A stretch of DNA of 64,000 nucleotides from Flavobacterium limicola (GCF_003634755.1 NZ_RBXA01000003.1:1-64000); one strand, 5' to 3'; numbered from the stretch's first letter, positions 1 to 11,326 are shown. Program-made: numbers and translations. Notes: generated by a model from the sequence alone, not told the origin.

Positions 1-63
1 AGTTAAGCCCGCCTGCGCAGATGGTACTGCAGTTATGTGGGAGAGTATGTCGTCGCCTTTCTT
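1..63 (+). rRNA. rrf: 5S ribosomal RNA, 3' part (cut by left edge)
   Basis: The first bases carry the conserved 3' half of bacterial 5S rRNA: AAGCCCGCCTGCGC, then ATGGTACTGCAGT, then the closing GTGGGAGAGTA...GTCGTCGCC segment. A terminator follows at once, as expected at the end of an rRNA operon. The 5' part, and presumably 16S, 23S and spacer tRNAs, lie left of the window. The exact 3' end is uncertain by a few bases. Confidence 0.9.
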
Positions 64-66
64 TGA

Positions 67-95
67 AAAGCCTATCTGAAAAGATAGGCTTTTTT
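67..95 (+). terminator. Terminator of the rRNA operon
   Basis: Perfect stem AAGCCTATCT / AGATAGGCTT with a GAAA tetraloop and a run of six T, directly after the 5S rRNA. Confidence 0.85.
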
Positions 96-97
96 GT

Positions 98-515
98 TTT
101 ACAACTCTCCGAAGTATTTGAACAACCTCTCGGCTGGTCGTCTTTCTTTAAAGAATCCTCAACATGAATTTGATTAGGATTGTTTGTGTATAATCCAGTT
201 TGTAATGACCTATGAAACTCATACATATAAAATTTATCTTTTAACCTCTTTTTCATATTTTGCTTAACATAAGTAGATGTATCAAGTAATAAAATGATTT
301 TTTTTTCATTCATATAAATTTTATATAGGTATATATTTCTTCTATTGTAATATTTGTCGAACAAAATCTCTCTTAAATAGCTACAAAACTATCCATATAT
401 GGCAATCTGTATTTTTGATTAAGTTAAGAATAGATTAATTTATTATCCTAAAATGTTTGTTCAGAGTTTGATTAAACTTTATGTTGTATTTTTGTTTTAA
501 ATATAAAAATATAAT
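98..515. other. Intergenic stretch, rRNA operon to pafA
   Basis: About 420 bases without a supported gene. A minus-strand frame opens at ATG 313 (starting MNEKKIILLLD) but runs on into the 5S rRNA, so it is not believable as a whole. In another minus frame bases 104-160 read FFKERRPAERLFKYFGEL and a stop, directly preceded by a stop. This could be the tail of a decayed gene, but the evidence is too thin to name it. The right end holds the pafA promoter. Confidence 0.4.
467..494 (+). promoter_or_regulatory. Putative pafA promoter
   Basis: A TTTG at 467-470 and TATTTTTG at 487-494 match the Bacteroidota -33 (TTTG) and -7 (TAnnTTTG) elements. The 16-base spacing is somewhat short. The start codon lies 21 bases downstream. 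Confidence 0.4.
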
Positions 516-2132
516 ATGAAAAGAATTATTTTGTTTTTGACATTTATTATGTCTTTAAACTCACAAGCTCAAGAACGCCCAAAACTAGTGGTAGGTATAG
601 TGGTAGACCAAATGAAAATGGAATACTTATATCGTTTTTCAGATGATTTTTCTGCAAATGGTTTTAAAAGATTGATGAATAATGGATATACTTTTCACAA
701 TATGCATTACAATTATGTACCTACATATACGGCTCCGGGTCATGCGAGTATATACACAGGAACTACTCCGTCCACTCATGGTATTGTAGGGAATGATTGG
801 TTCAATAAAGCTACTGGAAAGGATATGTATTGTACTGATGATGCTTCTGTTAAAACAGTAGGGGATGGTATAGAAAAGGAGGGAGCTATGTCTCCAAAAA
901 ATTTGCTAAGTACTACCATTACTGATGAGTTGAGAATGGCAACAAATTTTAAAGGAAAAGTAATCGGATTAAGTGTTAAAGATCGTGGTGCAATTTTGCC
1001 GGCGGGTCATTTTGCTAATTGGGCATTTTGGTATAGCAAAACGGGAGCTTTTATCTCAAGTACTTTTTATGGCACAATATTACCGAATTGGGTAACGGAA
1101 TTCAACCAAGAAAAACGATATATGAATTATATTAATAAGGGTTGGGAATTATTGAAGCCAATAGCTACTTATAATGAAAGTCTTCCTGACGATAATCCTT
1201 ATGAAGGAAAATTAGATAAAGCTAACGCACCCGTTTTTCCATACGATTTAAGTAAAATGTATAAAGAAAAAGGAGCAGACGTTTTGAGAACTACACCTTT
1301 TGGAAATGATATTTTGGCGGAATTAGCTATGAAAGCCATTGAAAAAGAAGAATTAGGTAAAGATGAAATAACAGATTTTCTAACTGTTAGCTTTTCATCA
1401 ACAGATTATGTAGGACATACTTTTGGACCTCGTTCTATGGAGTTACAGGATACTTATTTGCGTTTAGATCAAACTATGGCTCAGTTTTTAAATTATTTAG
1501 ATAAAACGGTTGGAAAGGATAATTATTTGCTTTTTCTGACTGCTGATCATGCCGGAGCTGAGAATCCTAATTATCTAAAAGATAACAAATACAATGTAAA
1601 AAATATTCCCTCGAAAGACATTGTTGAGGCATTAAAAAAACATTCAAATGAAAGCTTTGGTGCAGATTTGATTTTGGATTATTCTAACTTTAATCTTTTT
1701 TTTAATAAAGAAATTATTAAGCAAAAAGGCTTAGAATTGACAAAAGTCAAACAAAGTTTCAAAGACTTTTTGATGACGCAAGAACAAGTTAAAAGGGTGT
1801 ATACTGAAGAAGAAATTTTAGCTTCGTCAGGAGATGATTATTTTTTGAGTTTTATTTCTAAAGGATATGATCCAAAACAAAATGGTGATATTGTTATACT
1901 TGATAAAACGGGTTATATGCAATATCAAGCCACTGGAACTACACATGGTTCACCTAATAGTTATGATACACACGTACCTTTACTTTTTTATGGCTGGCAG
2001 GTTCCAAAAGGAGAATTGCATGCTAAAAAATATATAACTCAAATTGCACCAACGCTTTCACAAATGTTGAAGATTCCATTTCCTAATGGAACAGAATCTG
2101 AAGTTTTAGACACGATGCTTGATAAGAAATAA
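516..2132 (+). CDS. pafA: PafA-type alkaline phosphatase, secreted
   Basis: A 538-residue member of the alkaline phosphatase superfamily that hydrolyses phosphate monoesters in the periplasm. A signal peptide ends near residue 19 (SQA-QE). D31 in VVGIVVDQM is the first zinc ligand and T72 in PTYTAPGH the nucleophile. N93 (GND) and K155/R157 (SVKDRG) sit at the same distances from the nucleophile as N100, K162 and R164 do from T79 in Elizabethkingia PafA. The remaining zinc ligands appear in SSTDYVGH and TADHAG. Monocistronic, between its own promoter and a shared terminator. Family members are known to be expressed independently of phosphate supply; no regulatory site for phosphate is visible here. 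Confidence 0.9.
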   Translation: MKRIILFLTFIMSLNSQAQERPKLVVGIVVDQMKMEYLYRFSDDFSANGFKRLMNNGYTFHNMHYNYVPTYTAPGHASIYTGTTPSTHGIVGNDWFNKATGKDMYCTDDASVKTVGDGIEKEGAMSPKNLLSTTITDELRMATNFKGKVIGLSVKDRGAILPAGHFANWAFWYSKTGAFISSTFYGTILPNWVTEFNQEKRYMNYINKGWELLKPIATYNESLPDDNPYEGKLDKANAPVFPYDLSKMYKEKGADVLRTTPFGNDILAELAMKAIEKEELGKDEITDFLTVSFSSTDYVGHTFGPRSMELQDTYLRLDQTMAQFLNYLDKTVGKDNYLLFLTADHAGAENPNYLKDNKYNVKNIPSKDIVEALKKHSNESFGADLILDYSNFNLFFNKEIIKQKGLELTKVKQSFKDFLMTQEQVKRVYTEEEILASSGDDYFLSFISKGYDPKQNGDIVILDKTGYMQYQATGTTHGSPNSYDTHVPLLFYGWQVPKGELHAKKYITQIAPTLSQMLKIPFPNGTESEVLDTMLDKK

Positions 2133-2149
2133 TTGTATTGCATATCATT

Positions 2150-2189
2150 AAAAAATCCCATTTGCATTAGTAGCGAATGGGATTTTTTT
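2150..2189. terminator. Bidirectional terminator, pafA/lysA
   Basis: Stem AAAAATCCCATT / AATGGGATTTTT between two convergent genes, with A and T runs on both sides so that it can serve either strand. Confidence 0.75.
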
Positions 2190-2192
2190 ATT

Positions 2193-3413
2193 TTACACTG
2201 ATGTTACAGCAACGGGTAACGGAATTTGATTTTTAAGTAAGTCTTCAAAGGTTTCATGTGCTCTGATTAAATGGCCTTCACCATTCATCCATAAAACTTC
2301 GGCGGGCTTGTATCTCGAGTTATAATTGGAAGCCATGGAGAAGCAATAAGCTCCTGCATTTCTAAAAGATAAAATATCACCTTCTTTTATTTCTGCAATT
2401 TTTCTGTTATTAGCAAAAGTATCAGTTTCGCAAATATATCCTACTACGGAGTAGAAGCGCTCTTTCCCTTTTGGATGTGATATATTTTCGATATGATGTT
2501 GTGAACCATAAAACATTGGTCTAATCAAATGATTAAAACCACTGTCTATTCCCGCAAAAACTGTTGAAGTAGTTTGTTTAACGACATTTACTTTAGCCAA
2601 AAAGAAACCTGCTTCACTTACTAAAAATTTCCCTGGTTCAAATATTAAAGTTAATTCTTTTCCGTATTCGGTACAAAAAGCATTGAATCTTTTTGATAGT
2701 TTTTTACCTAATTCTTCAATATCAGTTTCGATATCGTCTTTTTTATAAGGCACTTTAAATCCACTTCCAAAGTCTAGGAATTCAAGTTTTTTGAAGTTTC
2801 TGGCGGCATCAAATAATATTTCAGCAGCATACAAAAATACTTCGATATCCAAAATGTCAGAACCTGTGTGCATGTGAATACCCACAATGTTCATTTTTGT
2901 ATTTTCAACAATACGAACTAAATGAGGTAATTGGTGTACCGAAATACCAAATTTACTATCAATATGACCAACAGATATATTTGCATTTCCACCAGCCATT
3001 ACGTGCGGATTTATTCGGATGCATACTGGAACATTTGGATATTTTGTTCCGAACTGTTCTAATATGGATAAATTATCGATATTGATTTGAACTCCCATAG
3101 CTGAAACTTCTTCAATTTCTTCAAGAGAAACACCATTTGGAGTATAAAATATTTTTTCTGGTTCATAGCCTGCATGTAGTCCTAATAATACTTCTTGAAT
3201 GGAAACAGTATCTAATCCTGAACCCATTTCTTTCAATAACTGAAGTATAGCAACATTCGACAAAGCCTTCATTGCATAATTGATGCGCAACTTTTCTACC
3301 TTTGAAAAAGCTTTAGTTAATCTGTTGTATTGAGATTGTATTTTTTCGGCATCATAAACGTATAATGGACTGCCAAATTGTTCTGCTAATTGTACTAAGT
3401 CTTTTGATTGCAT
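2193..3413 (-). CDS. lysA: Diaminopimelate decarboxylase
   Basis: Converts meso-diaminopimelate to L-lysine with PLP, the last step of lysine synthesis. The 406 residues show the fold-III PLP decarboxylase pattern: K49 in YAMKA forms the Schiff base, HMHTGS (180-185) and DFGSGF (214-219) line the cofactor, EPGKFL (259-264) is the phosphate/substrate loop and C328 in CETDT is the active-site cysteine. The length is normal for the family. It is transcribed alone; a terminator of gltD lies upstream and its own promoter box is 17 bases before the start. Confidence 0.93.
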   Translation of the reverse strand: MQSKDLVQLAEQFGSPLYVYDAEKIQSQYNRLTKAFSKVEKLRINYAMKALSNVAILQLLKEMGSGLDTVSIQEVLLGLHAGYEPEKIFYTPNGVSLEEIEEVSAMGVQINIDNLSILEQFGTKYPNVPVCIRINPHVMAGGNANISVGHIDSKFGISVHQLPHLVRIVENTKMNIVGIHMHTGSDILDIEVFLYAAEILFDAARNFKKLEFLDFGSGFKVPYKKDDIETDIEELGKKLSKRFNAFCTEYGKELTLIFEPGKFLVSEAGFFLAKVNVVKQTTSTVFAGIDSGFNHLIRPMFYGSQHHIENISHPKGKERFYSVVGYICETDTFANNRKIAEIKEGDILSFRNAGAYCFSMASNYNSRYKPAEVLWMNGEGHLIRAHETFEDLLKNQIPLPVAVTSV

Positions 3414-3429
3414 GATTATTAATTTTGAG

Positions 3430-3461
3430 CAAATTTATTACTCTTTATTTAGTCCCACAAG
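3430..3461 (-). promoter_or_regulatory. Putative lysA promoter
   Basis: On the minus strand TAAATTTG (3430-3437) matches the -7 element TAnnTTTG. CTTG (3458-3461) lies 20 bases upstream as a near match of the -33 element. Confidence 0.5.
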
Positions 3462-3527
3462 CTAATGGATGAATTCTAACAAATTCTAACAAAAAGTTAT
3501 AAATTAAACATTTATTTGAAATTTTTT

Positions 3528-3571
3528 AAAAAAAAATAACCCTTGACAAAATTTTTCTATCAAGGGTTATA
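3528..3571 (-). terminator. Terminator of gltBD
   Basis: Arms ATAACCCTTGA / TCAAGGGTTAT (536-546 and 560-570 of the 3 kb block), followed on the minus strand by nine T. It lies 17 bases after the gltD stop. Confidence 0.85.
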
Positions 3572-3586
3572 TATTGGTATCAGGAG

Positions 3587-5041
3587 CTACAAGTTGGGTA
3601 AATCGCCATTTCCTTTAGTTGGTAAATTGGTATAACCCATTAAGTATTTATCGACTTCTCTTGCAGCTTCACGACCTTCAGATATTGCCCAAACAATTAA
3701 TGATTGTCCTCTTCGCATGTCCCCAGCAGTAAAAATATGCGGTACATTCGTTTGATAATTAGTTGCTTTATAATTGCTTCTCATATCAATTTCTAATCCC
3801 AATTGATCACTTAATGTTTTTTCAGGACCTGTAAATCCAAGTGCTAATAAAGCTAAATCACAAGGCCAAATTTTTTCAGAACCTTCTTTTTCTATCAATT
3901 CAGGTCTTTGTCCAGGTGTCATTTTCCAAGCCACTTCAACGGTTTTTAAACCTACGAGTTGGCCACTTTCATTAGAAATGAATTCTTTGGTGTTGATTAA
4001 CCAGTTTCTATTACAACCTTCTTCATGTGAAGAGGAAGTTTTTAATTGCAATGGCCAAAATGGCCAAGGAGTAGTTTCACTTCTTCCAATTGGTGGTTTT
4101 GGTAAAATCTCAAAGTTAGTAACTGATTTTGCACCGTGTCTGTTTGAAGTTCCCACACAATCAGAACCAGTATCTCCACCACCAATAACGATCACATCTT
4201 TACCGGTCGCCATTATTTGATCATGAATTTCCTCACCATATAAAGATTTCGTTTGTTGTGTCAAGAAAGTCATTGCCTGAACGACTCCTTTGCTTTCTAT
4301 TCCTTTGGTTGGTAAGCTTCGTCTTTCTGTTGCGCCACCACATAATACGATAGAATCAAAAGTGTTCAATTCTTCAATACTATAGTTTACGCCAACATTT
4401 ACATTCGTTTTAAAAGTAATTCCTTCAGCTTCTAAAACAGCAACGCGTCTGTCTATAATTCCTTTTTCTAATTTGAAATTTGGAATCCCATAGCGTAACA
4501 ATCCACCAATGGCATTGTCTCTTTCAAAAACAGTAACGGTGTGTCCTGCACGATTTAATTGTTGTGCAGCCGCTAAACCAGCAGGACCAGAACCTATTAC
4601 AGCGACTGTTTTTCCTGTTCTAACTTCTGATGTTTGTGGTTTGATCCAACCTTCAGCAAAACCTCTTTCGATAATATTTTTTTCAATATTTTCGATAGCT
4701 ACAGGCTCGCTAATAATTCCTAACACACATGATTTTTCACATGGAGCAGGGCATAAACGACCAGTAAATTCTGGAAAATTATTGGTTGATTGTAGTATTT
4801 TCAAGGCGCTTTCCCATTCTTCCTGATGCACCATGTCATTAAAATCTGGTATCAAATTTCCTAATGGACAAGCACTGTGACAAAAAGGAATACCACAATC
4901 CATACATCTGGATCCTTGTTCTTTGATTTTATCTTTAGGTAATGTAATTGTGAATTCATTGTAATTTGAAACACGTTCTTCAACAACTATATTACTTTCG
5001 TCAGTTCTATTATATTCTTTAAATCCTCCTATCTTTCCCAT
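3587..5041 (-). CDS. gltD: Glutamate synthase (NADPH) small subunit
   Basis: Passes electrons from NADPH through FAD and 4Fe-4S clusters to the large subunit. The N-terminal cluster domain has C46, C49, C54, C58 (CMDCGIPFCHSAC) and C97, C101, C105 (CPAPCEKSC). The FAD site is GSGPAG (150-155) and the NADPH site GGGDTG (287-292). At 484 residues it has normal length. It starts two bases after the gltB stop, so the two are surely co-transcribed and probably co-translated. Confidence 0.94.
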   Translation of the reverse strand: MGKIGGFKEYNRTDESNIVVEERVSNYNEFTITLPKDKIKEQGSRCMDCGIPFCHSACPLGNLIPDFNDMVHQEEWESALKILQSTNNFPEFTGRLCPAPCEKSCVLGIISEPVAIENIEKNIIERGFAEGWIKPQTSEVRTGKTVAVIGSGPAGLAAAQQLNRAGHTVTVFERDNAIGGLLRYGIPNFKLEKGIIDRRVAVLEAEGITFKTNVNVGVNYSIEELNTFDSIVLCGGATERRSLPTKGIESKGVVQAMTFLTQQTKSLYGEEIHDQIMATGKDVIVIGGGDTGSDCVGTSNRHGAKSVTNFEILPKPPIGRSETTPWPFWPLQLKTSSSHEEGCNRNWLINTKEFISNESGQLVGLKTVEVAWKMTPGQRPELIEKEGSEKIWPCDLALLALGFTGPEKTLSDQLGLEIDMRSNYKATNYQTNVPHIFTAGDMRRGQSLIVWAISEGREAAREVDKYLMGYTNLPTKGNGDLPNL

Positions 5042-5043
5042 AA

Positions 5044-8000
5044 CTATAGTGCTAGTAGTTCTTCAATTTGTTTTTCTTCGGCTAATCTTTGCAATGCTTT
5101 TTTGTAATCTGTTGGCATTACTTTGATAAAATGGCCGCGTTGGTTTTCCCAATCTTCTAAAATCCTTTTTGCCAAAGGGCTGTTGGTGTACATAGAATGA
5201 TTTTTTATCAAACGTCTCAGTTTTGTAAAATCTTCTTCTTCCAATGTTTCAAAAGCAACCATTTCCATATTACATAAGGTAGCGTCGAATTTTTTATTTG
5301 GATCAAAAACATACGCAATACCACCGCTCATTCCAGCTGCGAAATTCCTTCCTGTTTTTCCTAAAACTACGACGGTTCCTCCAGTCATATATTCGCAACC
5401 ATGATCTCCAATCCCTTCTACAACAGCTGTTGCTCCAGAATTTCTCACACAAAAACGTTCTCCGGCCATACCATTTATATATGCTTCACCAGTAATTGCT
5501 CCATAAAGTGCAACGTTACCAATGATGATATTTTCTTCTGGTTTGAAAGTTGCAGCAGGTGGTACTTTGATAATCAGTTTACCTCCAGAAAGCCCTTTTC
5601 CTAGATAATCATTACAGTTTCCATGAATTTTAAATGATAAACCATTAGTTGCAAAAGCACCAAAACTTTGTCCTGCTGATCCTGTAAAATCAACTAATAT
5701 GGTATCCTCAGGTAAACCTTGAGCGCCATATATTTTTGAAATTTCATTACTCAATATAGCGCCAACTGAACGGTCTGTATTTTTGATGTCAAAAGTAACT
5801 CTTGTTTTTTCTTTTCTATAAATAGAAGGAATAGCCGCTTTTATAATTTCAAAATCAAGTACATGTTCTAAAGCATGGTCCTGTGTAGTTGTATTGTGAT
5901 TTGGAACTTCTTTAGCTTTTTCTGGTTTATATAAGATTGTAGATAAATCTAATCCACTTGCTTTATAATGTTTGATGGCTTTATTGACATTCAATTTTTG
6001 AGATTGTCCCACCATTTCTTTAAGTGTTCTAAATCCAAGTTGTGCCATGATTTCTCTCAACTCTTCAGCAATAAAATACATGAAGTTGATGATGTGTTCC
6101 GGCGTTCCTTTGAAATTTTTTCTCAATTCAGGATCTTGCGTTGCAATACCAACTGGACAAGTATTCAAGTGACATGCTCTCATCATGATACAACCAGATG
6201 CAACTAAAGGCGCGGTTGCAAAACCAAATTCCTCAGCTCCAAGTAATGCAGCAATTGCGACATCACGTCCTGTTTTCAATTGTCCGTCACATTCTAAAAC
6301 TACACGACTTCTTAAATCATTTAAGATTAATGTTTGTTGTGCTTCGGCAAGTCCAAGTTCCCATGGAATACCGGTGTGTTGCAGTGAAGTTAAAGGTGCA
6401 GCTCCAGTTCCTCCGTCATATCCTGAAATCAAAATCACGTCGGCTTTTGCTTTAGCAACTCCGGCAGCGATTGTTCCAACACCTACTTCAGAAACTAATT
6501 TTACATTAATTCTAGCTTCACGATTGGCATTTTTTAAATCAAAAATTAACTGTGATAAATCCTCAATAGAATAAATATCGTGGTGCGGCGGAGGTGAAAT
6601 TAATCCAACATAAGGCGTAGAATTCCTAACTTCGGCGATCCACGGCACTACTTTTTCTCCGGGTAATTGACCACCTTCTCCAGGTTTTGCACCTTGAGCC
6701 ATTTTTATTTGTATCTCTTTGGCGTTTGTCAAATAGTTGATAGAAACCCCAAATCTTCCAGAAGCTACTTGTTTGATAGCACTGTTTCTGGAATCTCCAT
6801 TTAAGTCTTTTTGGAAACGTTTTGGATCTTCTCCACCTTCTCCAGAATTACTTTTTCCACCAATTCTGTTCATGGCAATCGCTAGGTTTTCATGCGCTTC
6901 TTGGCTGATAGATCCATAAGACATGGCACCAGTTTTGAATTTTTTTACAATTTCAGTCCAAGGTTCCACTTCATCAATTGAAATAGGATCTAAGTTATTG
7001 AATTCAAATAAACCTCTGATAGTCATCAAGTTTTCACTTTGATCATTGACCATTTTAGAGTATTCCTTATAACTCTCAGGACTGTTTAAACGTACTGCTT
7101 GTTGTAGTTTAGAAATCGTCGTTGGATTAAACATATGTTTTTCTCCCGATCTTCTCCATCTATAAATTCCTCCAATTTCTAAAGGCAGCAAATTACTCAC
7201 TTTTGAATTTGGAAATGCTTTTTGGTATCTTTTCTTGATTTCTTTTTCGACTTCCATTAGACCAATTCCTTCAATTCGGGAAGGAGTATAAGGAAAGTAT
7301 TTAGAAGTGAATGTTTTGTTTAATCCTAAAATTTCAAAAATTTGTGCCGCTCTGTACGAATGTAACGTCGAGATACCAATTTTATTCATGATTTTCAGAA
7401 TCCCTTTTGCAATAGCTTTGTTATAATTTTTGATGGCATAATCCGCTTTTACACCAGTAATAAAACCTTCGTTTACTTGGTTGTGAATTATTTCATTCAC
7501 CATGTAAGGATTGATTGCGCTGGCTCCGTAACCAAATAATAAGGCAAAATGATGTGGTTCCCGAGGTTCTGCGGATTCAATTATGATTCCAAATTTAGAA
7601 CGAACTTTTAGAATGTTAAGCGAATGATGAATGTAAGAACACGCCAGTAACATTGGTATTGGAGCCATTTTTTCACTCACACCTCTGTCAGAAATAATTA
7701 CAATATTACACCCTTCAGAAACTGCTTTGAAAGTCGCTTGTACCGCTCTTTCTAAAGCGCGTTCTAATCCGTTTACTCCTTTTTCTATGTCATATAATGT
7801 AGAAATAGTGACTGATTTGAAATCAGCATGATCAATGTTTCTTATTTTATCTAAATCCTCGTTTGAAATAACTGGATTTTGGATTTTTAGTTTTTTACAA
7901 TGCTTTGGAACAATGTCAAAAATATTATAATCTCCACCAATCGCTAAACTGATATCAGTAATAATTTCTTCACGGATACCATCCAATGGTGGATTGGTAA

Positions 8001-9561
8001 CCTGAGCAAACAACTGCTTGAAATAGTTGTATAAAAGCTGTGGCTGATCTGACAAAACAGCTAACGGAGTATCATTTCCCATGGAACTTAATGCTTCTGT
8101 GCCTTGAGCTCCCATTGGGTTTATGATTGTTTTTAAATCCTCCAACGTGTATCCAAAGAGTCTTTGTCTTGTTTCAAAATCTATGTTTTCAACAGGAATT
8201 GGATTGTCAGTATATGGTATTTGAGCCAATTGTACTAAATTTTCATCCAACCATTGTTTGTAAGGACGTTTGGTAACAATAGCATTTTTGATTTCGTCAT
8301 CTTCAATAATTCGCCCTTCGTTCATATCTACAAGAAACATTTTTCCGGGTTCTAAACGACCGTGTTGTATCACATCTTCTGGTTTGATGTCGAGAACACC
8401 AATTTCTGAAGACATAATTACGAAACCACTTTTAGTCAATGTATATCGTGAAGGACGTAATCCATTTCTATCCAATAAAGCACCAATAACGTTTCCATCA
8501 GTAAAAGGAATAGAAGCCGGACCATCCCATGGCTCCATGATACAAGCGTTATATTCATAAAATGCTTTTTTCTCGGATGACATCGTTTGGTGTTTTTCCC
8601 AAGCTTCAGGAACGACCATCATCATGGCTTCCGGCAAAGAACGACCAGTCATCAATAACAGTTCAATTACCATATCCATTGAAGCAGAATCTGATTTTCC
8701 TTCTAAAATAATTGGGAATAATTTTTTGATATCATCACCAAAAACATCACTTTTCATCAGTTCTTCACGAGCACGCATGCGGCTAATATTACCACGAAGT
8801 GTATTGATTTCACCATTGTGACACATATAACGGAAAGGCTGTGCTAATTCCCAAGATGGAAATGTATTGGTAGAAAAACGTTGGTGAACCAAAGCTAATC
8901 GGGTTACCAAATCGTCATCCAATAAATCCGTGTAATACCTGCTGATATCTTCCGGCATCAACAATCCTTTGTATATTATTGTAGTAGTTGAGAAACTGGA
9001 AAAATAAAACATGTGACTTTCTGAAATTCTTGAATTTCGAATCGCATGTTCTGCTATTTTTCTCGCTGCAAATAATTTAGCGTTAAATTGTTGTTCCGTA
9101 AGGTCTAAACCATTTTTACCTACAAATACTTGTTTTACTGTTGGTTCTTTCTCGCCGGCTATTCGTCCTAAATTTGTTGCGTCTACCGGAACGTCTCTCC
9201 ATCCTAATATTTCTAGATTTTGATCGCGTATCGAAGTTTCAAAAGTAGTTTTACAAAAAACAACTTGATTTTTACTTTTTGGCATAAAAACCATTCCTAC
9301 GGCATACTCCTTAGTTTCCGGGATATCAAATTCACAAACTTTCTTAAAAAAATCATGTGGGATATCAAATAATATTCCTGCTCCATCTCCAGTTCTGCCA
9401 TCTGAACTCACAGCGCCCCGGTGTTCTAATTTGATTAGAATATCCAGTGCTTTGTGTATAATATCATTTGACTTAATTCCATTTAAATTACAAATGAATC
9501 CTGCTCCGCAATTGTCGTGTTCAAATTCGGGCAAATAAAGGCCTTGTTCTTTAACTTTCAT
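5044..9561 (-). CDS. gltB: Glutamate synthase large subunit
   Basis: Forms two glutamate from glutamine and 2-oxoglutarate; with glutamine synthetase this is the main ammonium assimilation route. The 1505 residues follow the standard order: a 17-residue propeptide ending before C18 (HDNCGAGF), the N-terminal amidotransferase domain, a central domain, the FMN-binding synthase domain ([10 protein letters not shown] region), the 3Fe-4S loop at about 1121-1138 ([18 protein letters not shown]) and the C-terminal glycine-rich beta-helix. First gene of gltBD. The 406-base gap to sucC carries its promoter. Confidence 0.95.
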   Translation of the reverse strand: MKVKEQGLYLPEFEHDNCGAGFICNLNGIKSNDIIHKALDILIKLEHRGAVSSDGRTGDGAGILFDIPHDFFKKVCEFDIPETKEYAVGMVFMPKSKNQVVFCKTTFETSIRDQNLEILGWRDVPVDATNLGRIAGEKEPTVKQVFVGKNGLDLTEQQFNAKLFAARKIAEHAIRNSRISESHMFYFSSFSTTTIIYKGLLMPEDISRYYTDLLDDDLVTRLALVHQRFSTNTFPSWELAQPFRYMCHNGEINTLRGNISRMRAREELMKSDVFGDDIKKLFPIILEGKSDSASMDMVIELLLMTGRSLPEAMMMVVPEAWEKHQTMSSEKKAFYEYNACIMEPWDGPASIPFTDGNVIGALLDRNGLRPSRYTLTKSGFVIMSSEIGVLDIKPEDVIQHGRLEPGKMFLVDMNEGRIIEDDEIKNAIVTKRPYKQWLDENLVQLAQIPYTDNPIPVENIDFETRQRLFGYTLEDLKTIINPMGAQGTEALSSMGNDTPLAVLSDQPQLLYNYFKQLFAQVTNPPLDGIREEIITDISLAIGGDYNIFDIVPKHCKKLKIQNPVISNEDLDKIRNIDHADFKSVTISTLYDIEKGVNGLERALERAVQATFKAVSEGCNIVIISDRGVSEKMAPIPMLLACSYIHHSLNILKVRSKFGIIIESAEPREPHHFALLFGYGASAINPYMVNEIIHNQVNEGFITGVKADYAIKNYNKAIAKGILKIMNKIGISTLHSYRAAQIFEILGLNKTFTSKYFPYTPSRIEGIGLMEVEKEIKKRYQKAFPNSKVSNLLPLEIGGIYRWRRSGEKHMFNPTTISKLQQAVRLNSPESYKEYSKMVNDQSENLMTIRGLFEFNNLDPISIDEVEPWTEIVKKFKTGAMSYGSISQEAHENLAIAMNRIGGKSNSGEGGEDPKRFQKDLNGDSRNSAIKQVASGRFGVSINYLTNAKEIQIKMAQGAKPGEGGQLPGEKVVPWIAEVRNSTPYVGLISPPPHHDIYSIEDLSQLIFDLKNANREARINVKLVSEVGVGTIAAGVAKAKADVILISGYDGGTGAAPLTSLQHTGIPWELGLAEAQQTLILNDLRSRVVLECDGQLKTGRDVAIAALLGAEEFGFATAPLVASGCIMMRACHLNTCPVGIATQDPELRKNFKGTPEHIINFMYFIAEELREIMAQLGFRTLKEMVGQSQKLNVNKAIKHYKASGLDLSTILYKPEKAKEVPNHNTTTQDHALEHVLDFEIIKAAIPSIYRKEKTRVTFDIKNTDRSVGAILSNEISKIYGAQGLPEDTILVDFTGSAGQSFGAFATNGLSFKIHGNCNDYLGKGLSGGKLIIKVPPAATFKPEENIIIGNVALYGAITGEAYINGMAGERFCVRNSGATAVVEGIGDHGCEYMTGGTVVVLGKTGRNFAAGMSGGIAYVFDPNKKFDATLCNMEMVAFETLEEEDFTKLRRLIKNHSMYTNSPLAKRILEDWENQRGHFIKVMPTDYKKALQRLAEEKQIEELLAL

Positions 9562-9968
9562 GCTTAAATTTTTTTCTACAAAATTAAAGATTTAGTAACA
9601 TATAATAGGTGTAAAGGTTAAAAATGGCTTGTTTTTACAGTTCTAATAGAAAAATGTTGAATAAATCTCAATAATGATATTTAAACACATCCGATTTGAT
9701 TTTTCGATAAAATGGAAATGACAAAATACTGATTAAAGCGTTGATTTTGAAAGAAATATTTTGCTAATCATTAATCGTGATTATTTATAACAAATTTGTA
9801 ATTAATTTTTATATTTTTTATATTTTGACATTGGTTTAGCCATTCTTTCTTGGAACAAAAATTTGACCTACATTTAATTAAAAAAAAAATAACAGTTAAG
9901 TTTAATTTTGCTATTTTTGTGGCACTTTTATTCTGAAAGAAATTCAGAAGCCAGACAAATTCTATATT
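9562..9968. other. Divergent intergenic region gltB/sucC
   Basis: About 400 AT-rich bases. On the minus strand TAATTTTG (9579-9586) is a good -7 box for gltB; on the plus strand TATTTTTG (9912-9919) is one for sucC. No clear -33 box at 17-21 bases in either case. No other convincing gene or structure. Confidence 0.5.
9912..9919 (+). promoter_or_regulatory. Putative sucC -7 element
   Basis: TATTTTTG fits TAnnTTTG and leaves a leader of about 45 bases before the sucC start. Confidence 0.45.
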
Positions 9969-11162
9969 ATGAACATACACGAATATCAAGGAAAAGAGAT
10001 TTTAGCTAGCTACGGAGTTCGCATTCAGCGCGGAATCGTTGCTAATAGCCCTGTAGAAGCTGTTGCTGCTGCAAAACAATTAACTGCCGAAACTGGTACA
10101 AGTTGGTATGTTGTAAAAGCCCAAGTTCATGCAGGTGGACGTGGAAAAGGCGGTGGAGTGAAACTTGCCAAAAATTTACAACAAGTTGAAGAGATTTCAG
10201 AGCAAATCATCGGAATGCAATTGATTACACCTCAAACTTCTGCTGAAGGTAAAAAAGTACACAAAGTTTTAATCGCTGAAGATGTTTATTATCCTGGTGA
10301 AAGTGAAACTTCTGAGTTTTATGTTTCTGTTTTATTGAATAGAGCTACAGGTCGTAACATGATTATGTATTCTACTGAAGGTGGAATGGATATTGAAGAA
10401 GTTGCGGAACACACTCCTCATTTAATTTTTACTGAAGAAGTAGATCCTTCTGTTGGATTACAAGGTTTTCAAGCAAGAAGAATTGCTTTTAACCTAGGTC
10501 TTTCTGGAAATGCTTTCAAAGAAATGGTGAAATTCATCGATTCTTTATACAATGCTTATATTGGATCTGATGCTTCGATGTTTGAAATCAACCCGGTTTT
10601 AAAAACATCTGACAATAAAATTATGGCTGTAGATGCTAAAGTAAATATCGATGATAATGCTTTATACAGACAAAAGAAATATGCTGATATGCGTGACATT
10701 CGTGAGGAGAACCCAATCGAAGTGGAAGCAAAAGAAGTAGGATTAAACTATGTAGATCTTGACGGTACTGTTGGATGTATGGTGAACGGAGCTGGTTTAG
10801 CAATGGCAACTATGGATTTAATTAAGTATGCTGGTTTTGAGCCTGCTAACTTCCTTGACGTAGGTGGAACTGCTGATGCAAAACGTGTTGAAACTGCTTT
10901 CCGTATTATCTTAAAAGATCAAAACGTAAAAGCTATTTTAATTAATATTTTTGGTGGAATCGTTCGTTGTGACCGTGTGGCACAAGGAGTTGTTGACGCT
11001 TACAAAAATATGGGTGATGCAATTAAAGTGCCAATCATTGTTCGTTTACAAGGTACAAATGCAGCTATTGCAAAAGAATTAATTGATAATTCAGGAATGC
11101 CAATTTTATCTGCTGTTGAATTCCAAGAAGCAGCGGATCAAGTAAAAGCAGCACTTTCTTAA
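9969..11162 (+). CDS. sucC: Succinyl-CoA ligase, beta subunit
   Basis: With the alpha subunit SucD it interconverts succinyl-CoA and succinate with substrate-level phosphorylation in the TCA cycle. The 397 residues begin MNIHEYQGKEIL, typical of the family, followed by the ATP-grasp domain (VHAGGRGKGGGV; FEINPV carries a metal ligand) and the C-terminal ligase domain (NIFGGIVRCD). sucD is not adjacent: a strong terminator follows and the next gene is selO, so the subunits are encoded apart, as is common in Bacteroidota. Confidence 0.95.
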   Translation: MNIHEYQGKEILASYGVRIQRGIVANSPVEAVAAAKQLTAETGTSWYVVKAQVHAGGRGKGGGVKLAKNLQQVEEISEQIIGMQLITPQTSAEGKKVHKVLIAEDVYYPGESETSEFYVSVLLNRATGRNMIMYSTEGGMDIEEVAEHTPHLIFTEEVDPSVGLQGFQARRIAFNLGLSGNAFKEMVKFIDSLYNAYIGSDASMFEINPVLKTSDNKIMAVDAKVNIDDNALYRQKKYADMRDIREENPIEVEAKEVGLNYVDLDGTVGCMVNGAGLAMATMDLIKYAGFEPANFLDVGGTADAKRVETAFRIILKDQNVKAILINIFGGIVRCDRVAQGVVDAYKNMGDAIKVPIIVRLQGTNAAIAKELIDNSGMPILSAVEFQEAADQVKAALS

Positions 11163-11186
11163 TTAGAAAAAATGTTATATATTGAA

Positions 11187-11222
11187 AATCCTGTTTGCTA
11201 CGGCGAACAGGATTTTTTTTTT
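11187..11222 (+). terminator. Terminator of sucC
   Basis: Arms AATCCTGTT / AACAGGATT with a ten-base loop and a run of T, 25 bases after the stop. Confidence 0.85.
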
Positions 11223-11326
11223 GGAATAAAATAAATTTTGTGATTGAACAAATCACAATAATAATTGAAAGTGTAAAGTTTTCTGGTTTACAACAATTAT
11301 CTTTGTTTTTAATGTTTTAAGTAATT

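Noticed and set aside
1..313. Minus-strand frame from ATG 313 that runs off the left edge
   Set aside because: It runs through the terminator and the 5S rRNA, so the open frame is by chance.
6185..6574. 129-residue plus-strand frame inside gltB
   Set aside because: Antisense to the conserved FMN and 3Fe-4S region of gltB.
9771..9989. 72-residue minus-strand frame before sucC
   Set aside because: Starts inside sucC, covers the sucC promoter, and its sequence is low-complexity AT-driven Asn/Ile/Lys without family features.
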